A stretch of 13,676 bases of DNA. Source: an uncultured bacterium (GTDB lineage: Bacteria > Patescibacteriota > Minisyncoccia > Minisyncoccales > JAQTVQ01). The translations under genes and the position numbers were made by a program. This document shows positions 12,688 through 13,676 of this stretch, one piece after another. The stretch covers positions 1 to 13,676 of the forward strand of contig CAIMDX010000014.1 of assembly GCA_903839905.1 (NCBI GenBank), given 5' to 3'. Under the pieces are notes generated by a model. The model was not told the DNA's origin, did no database searches, and was given only the letters and a program-made list of their open reading frames with translations. The number at the start of each line of letters is the position of its first letter. Position 1 is the stretch's first letter.

Positions 12688-13676
12688 ATGAAAGTTCCAA
12701 AAGGGCCGGCTTCCAATTTAGCCAAAAATATTATTTTTGTTTTTTTCATTTTCTTGCTTTTGGCAATAGCCTCGGGTTTTTTTGGCGGCTCCTCAGAGGA
12801 AAAACCAGCAGAAATAACCATTACCCAATTGGTCAGAGAGATCAATGACGGTAAGGTAAAGCAGGTTACAGTTACAGGAGACCAGTTGAGCATTGTCTAC
12901 CAAGACGATACCAAGGTCCAAGCTGTTAAAGAAACAGGAGCTACTCTGGACCAGGCTTTGTCAAATTACGGAGTGAACAAGGATAGATTGAATCAGGTAA
13001 ATATTGATTTTAAAACAGAAGTTGACTTTTGGTCTTGGGCTGGTCCGGTTTTGTTCACAGTTTTGCCATTGCTGGTTTTCGGAATATTCTTTTTTATGAT
13101 CTTTCGCCAAGCGAAAAGCGGGGCGATGCAGACTTTTGATTTTACCAAAGCGCGCGCCAAGCTTTTCGGAGCCGAAGGAGGTCCTAAAGAGCAGATTACC
13201 TTTAAGGATGTCGCCGGTTTGCAGGAAGCCAAGCAAGAGTTGGAAGAAATAGTGGATTTCCTTAAAAATCCCAAAAAATATCTCCAAATGGGAGCCAAAA
13301 TTCCTCACGGAGTTTTATTGGTTGGTTCAGCCGGAACAGGCAAGACTTTGCTGGCCCGTGCTGTTGCCGGCGAAAGTAAAGTTCCTTTTATCTCCATAGC
13401 AGGCTCTTCTTTGGTAGAGCTTTTCGTGGGAGTGGGAGCCAGCAGGATTAGGGACCTTTTTGCCACGGCAAAAAGGCACCAGCCTTGCTTAATCTTTATT
13501 GATGAGCTGGACAGTATCGGCAAAGTCAGAGGCCCGGCTTTTGGCGGCGGACACGAAGAAAGAGAACAGACTTTGAATCAAATGCTTACTGAAATGGATG
13601 GGTTTGAGCCGAATGACAAATTAATCGTTTTAGCGGCTACTAATCGTCCCGATGTTTTGGACCCGGCATTATTAAG
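12688..13676 (+). CDS. ftsH: ATP-dependent zinc metalloprotease FtsH, 5' part (cut by window end)
   Basis: This encodes the first 329 residues of a membrane-bound AAA+ protease that degrades unneeded or damaged membrane and soluble proteins. It has a first membrane helix (about 13-32), a periplasmic-type FtsH extracellular domain (about 42-112), a second helix (about 118-139) and an AAA+ domain from about 170. Walker A reads GSAGTGKT (213-220), where most FtsH have GPPGTGKT. The pore loop is 'ELFVGVGA' (245-251), Walker B 'LIFIDE' (268-273), the 'GGGHEEREQTLNQML' segment 286-300, and the second region of homology starts 'ATNRPDVLDPALL' (317-329). The zinc-binding HEXXH protease domain lies beyond the window. 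The ATG at 12688 has no Shine-Dalgarno sequence. Confidence 0.95.
   Translation, partial: MKVPKGPASNLAKNIIFVFFIFLLLAIASGFFGGSSEEKPAEITITQLVREINDGKVKQVTVTGDQLSIVYQDDTKVQAVKETGATLDQALSNYGVNKDRLNQVNIDFKTEVDFWSWAGPVLFTVLPLLVFGIFFFMIFRQAKSGAMQTFDFTKARAKLFGAEGGPKEQITFKDVAGLQEAKQELEEIVDFLKNPKKYLQMGAKIPHGVLLVGSAGTGKTLLARAVAGESKVPFISIAGSSLVELFVGVGASRIRDLFATAKRHQPCLIFIDELDSIGKVRGPAFGGGHEEREQTLNQMLTEMDGFEPNDKLIVLAATNRPDVLDPALL

Noticed and set aside
12627..13523. Antisense frames opposite ftsH
   Set aside because: The + strand encodes a clear FtsH; the opposite frames have no motifs.
1..13676. CRISPR array, prophage or insertion sequence
   Set aside because: No regularly spaced direct repeats, no cas, integrase, transposase or phage structural genes, and no element with terminal inverted repeats was seen.

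Overview
The window looks like a chromosomal piece of a Candidate Phyla Radiation (Patescibacteria, most likely Parcubacteria) genome. The basis is protein character and style. IF-2 is short, and there is a DUF4446 gene and an S1-repeat protein. Surface proteins carry the wall-binding and 'YGF..KYP' modules common in these genomes. Genes have A-rich, Shine-Dalgarno-poor or leaderless starts. The palindromic GCCGTAGC...GCGAAGGC element typical of these genomes occurs, and tRNAs lack an encoded CCA. The assignment rests on pattern recognition, not on a search.

Layout. 1-290: repeat-rich non-coding DNA. 291-2643: translation genes on + (DUF4446 protein, infB, rbfA), followed after 8 nt by tRNA-Cys(GCA) and then tRNA-Leu(UAA). 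2899-3659: mostly non-coding, holding a CPR palindrome, one small two-helix membrane ORF (3211-3363) and an intrinsic terminator. 3660-6628: an envelope cluster of two tandem paralogous membrane-anchored proteins, a YtxH-like protein and a YggT-family gene interrupted by an in-frame TGA. 6629-6964: promoter and long leader. 6965-10699: two adjacent secreted DUF3494 (ice-binding/adhesin fold) proteins and a sortase. The first DUF3494 protein ends in a peptidoglycan-binding domain. The second carries SpaA-like and DUF11-like repeats and an LPNTG sorting signal, but is split by a one-base frameshift. 10817-11329 on -: a secreted 3D-domain protein, convergent with the sortase across a shared terminator. 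11522-12643: four-S1-domain protein with a leaderless-type promoter. 12688-end: ftsH, cut by the window edge.

How the parts fit. The core idea is a surface-display module: DUF3494 heads attached to the wall in two ways, non-covalently by a peptidoglycan-binding domain and covalently through LPNTG plus the adjacent sortase, with a possible wall-remodelling 3D protein next door. For a presumed episymbiont such heads could serve attachment or ice/surface binding; this is inference. The most notable oddities are: the TGA in the YggT-like gene within otherwise undamaged sequence; no TGA stop in any gene here; the frameshift separating a DUF3494 head from its anchor; a tRNA-Cys with changes at positions 18 and 55; and a tandem gene pair differing by a cysteine-rich module.
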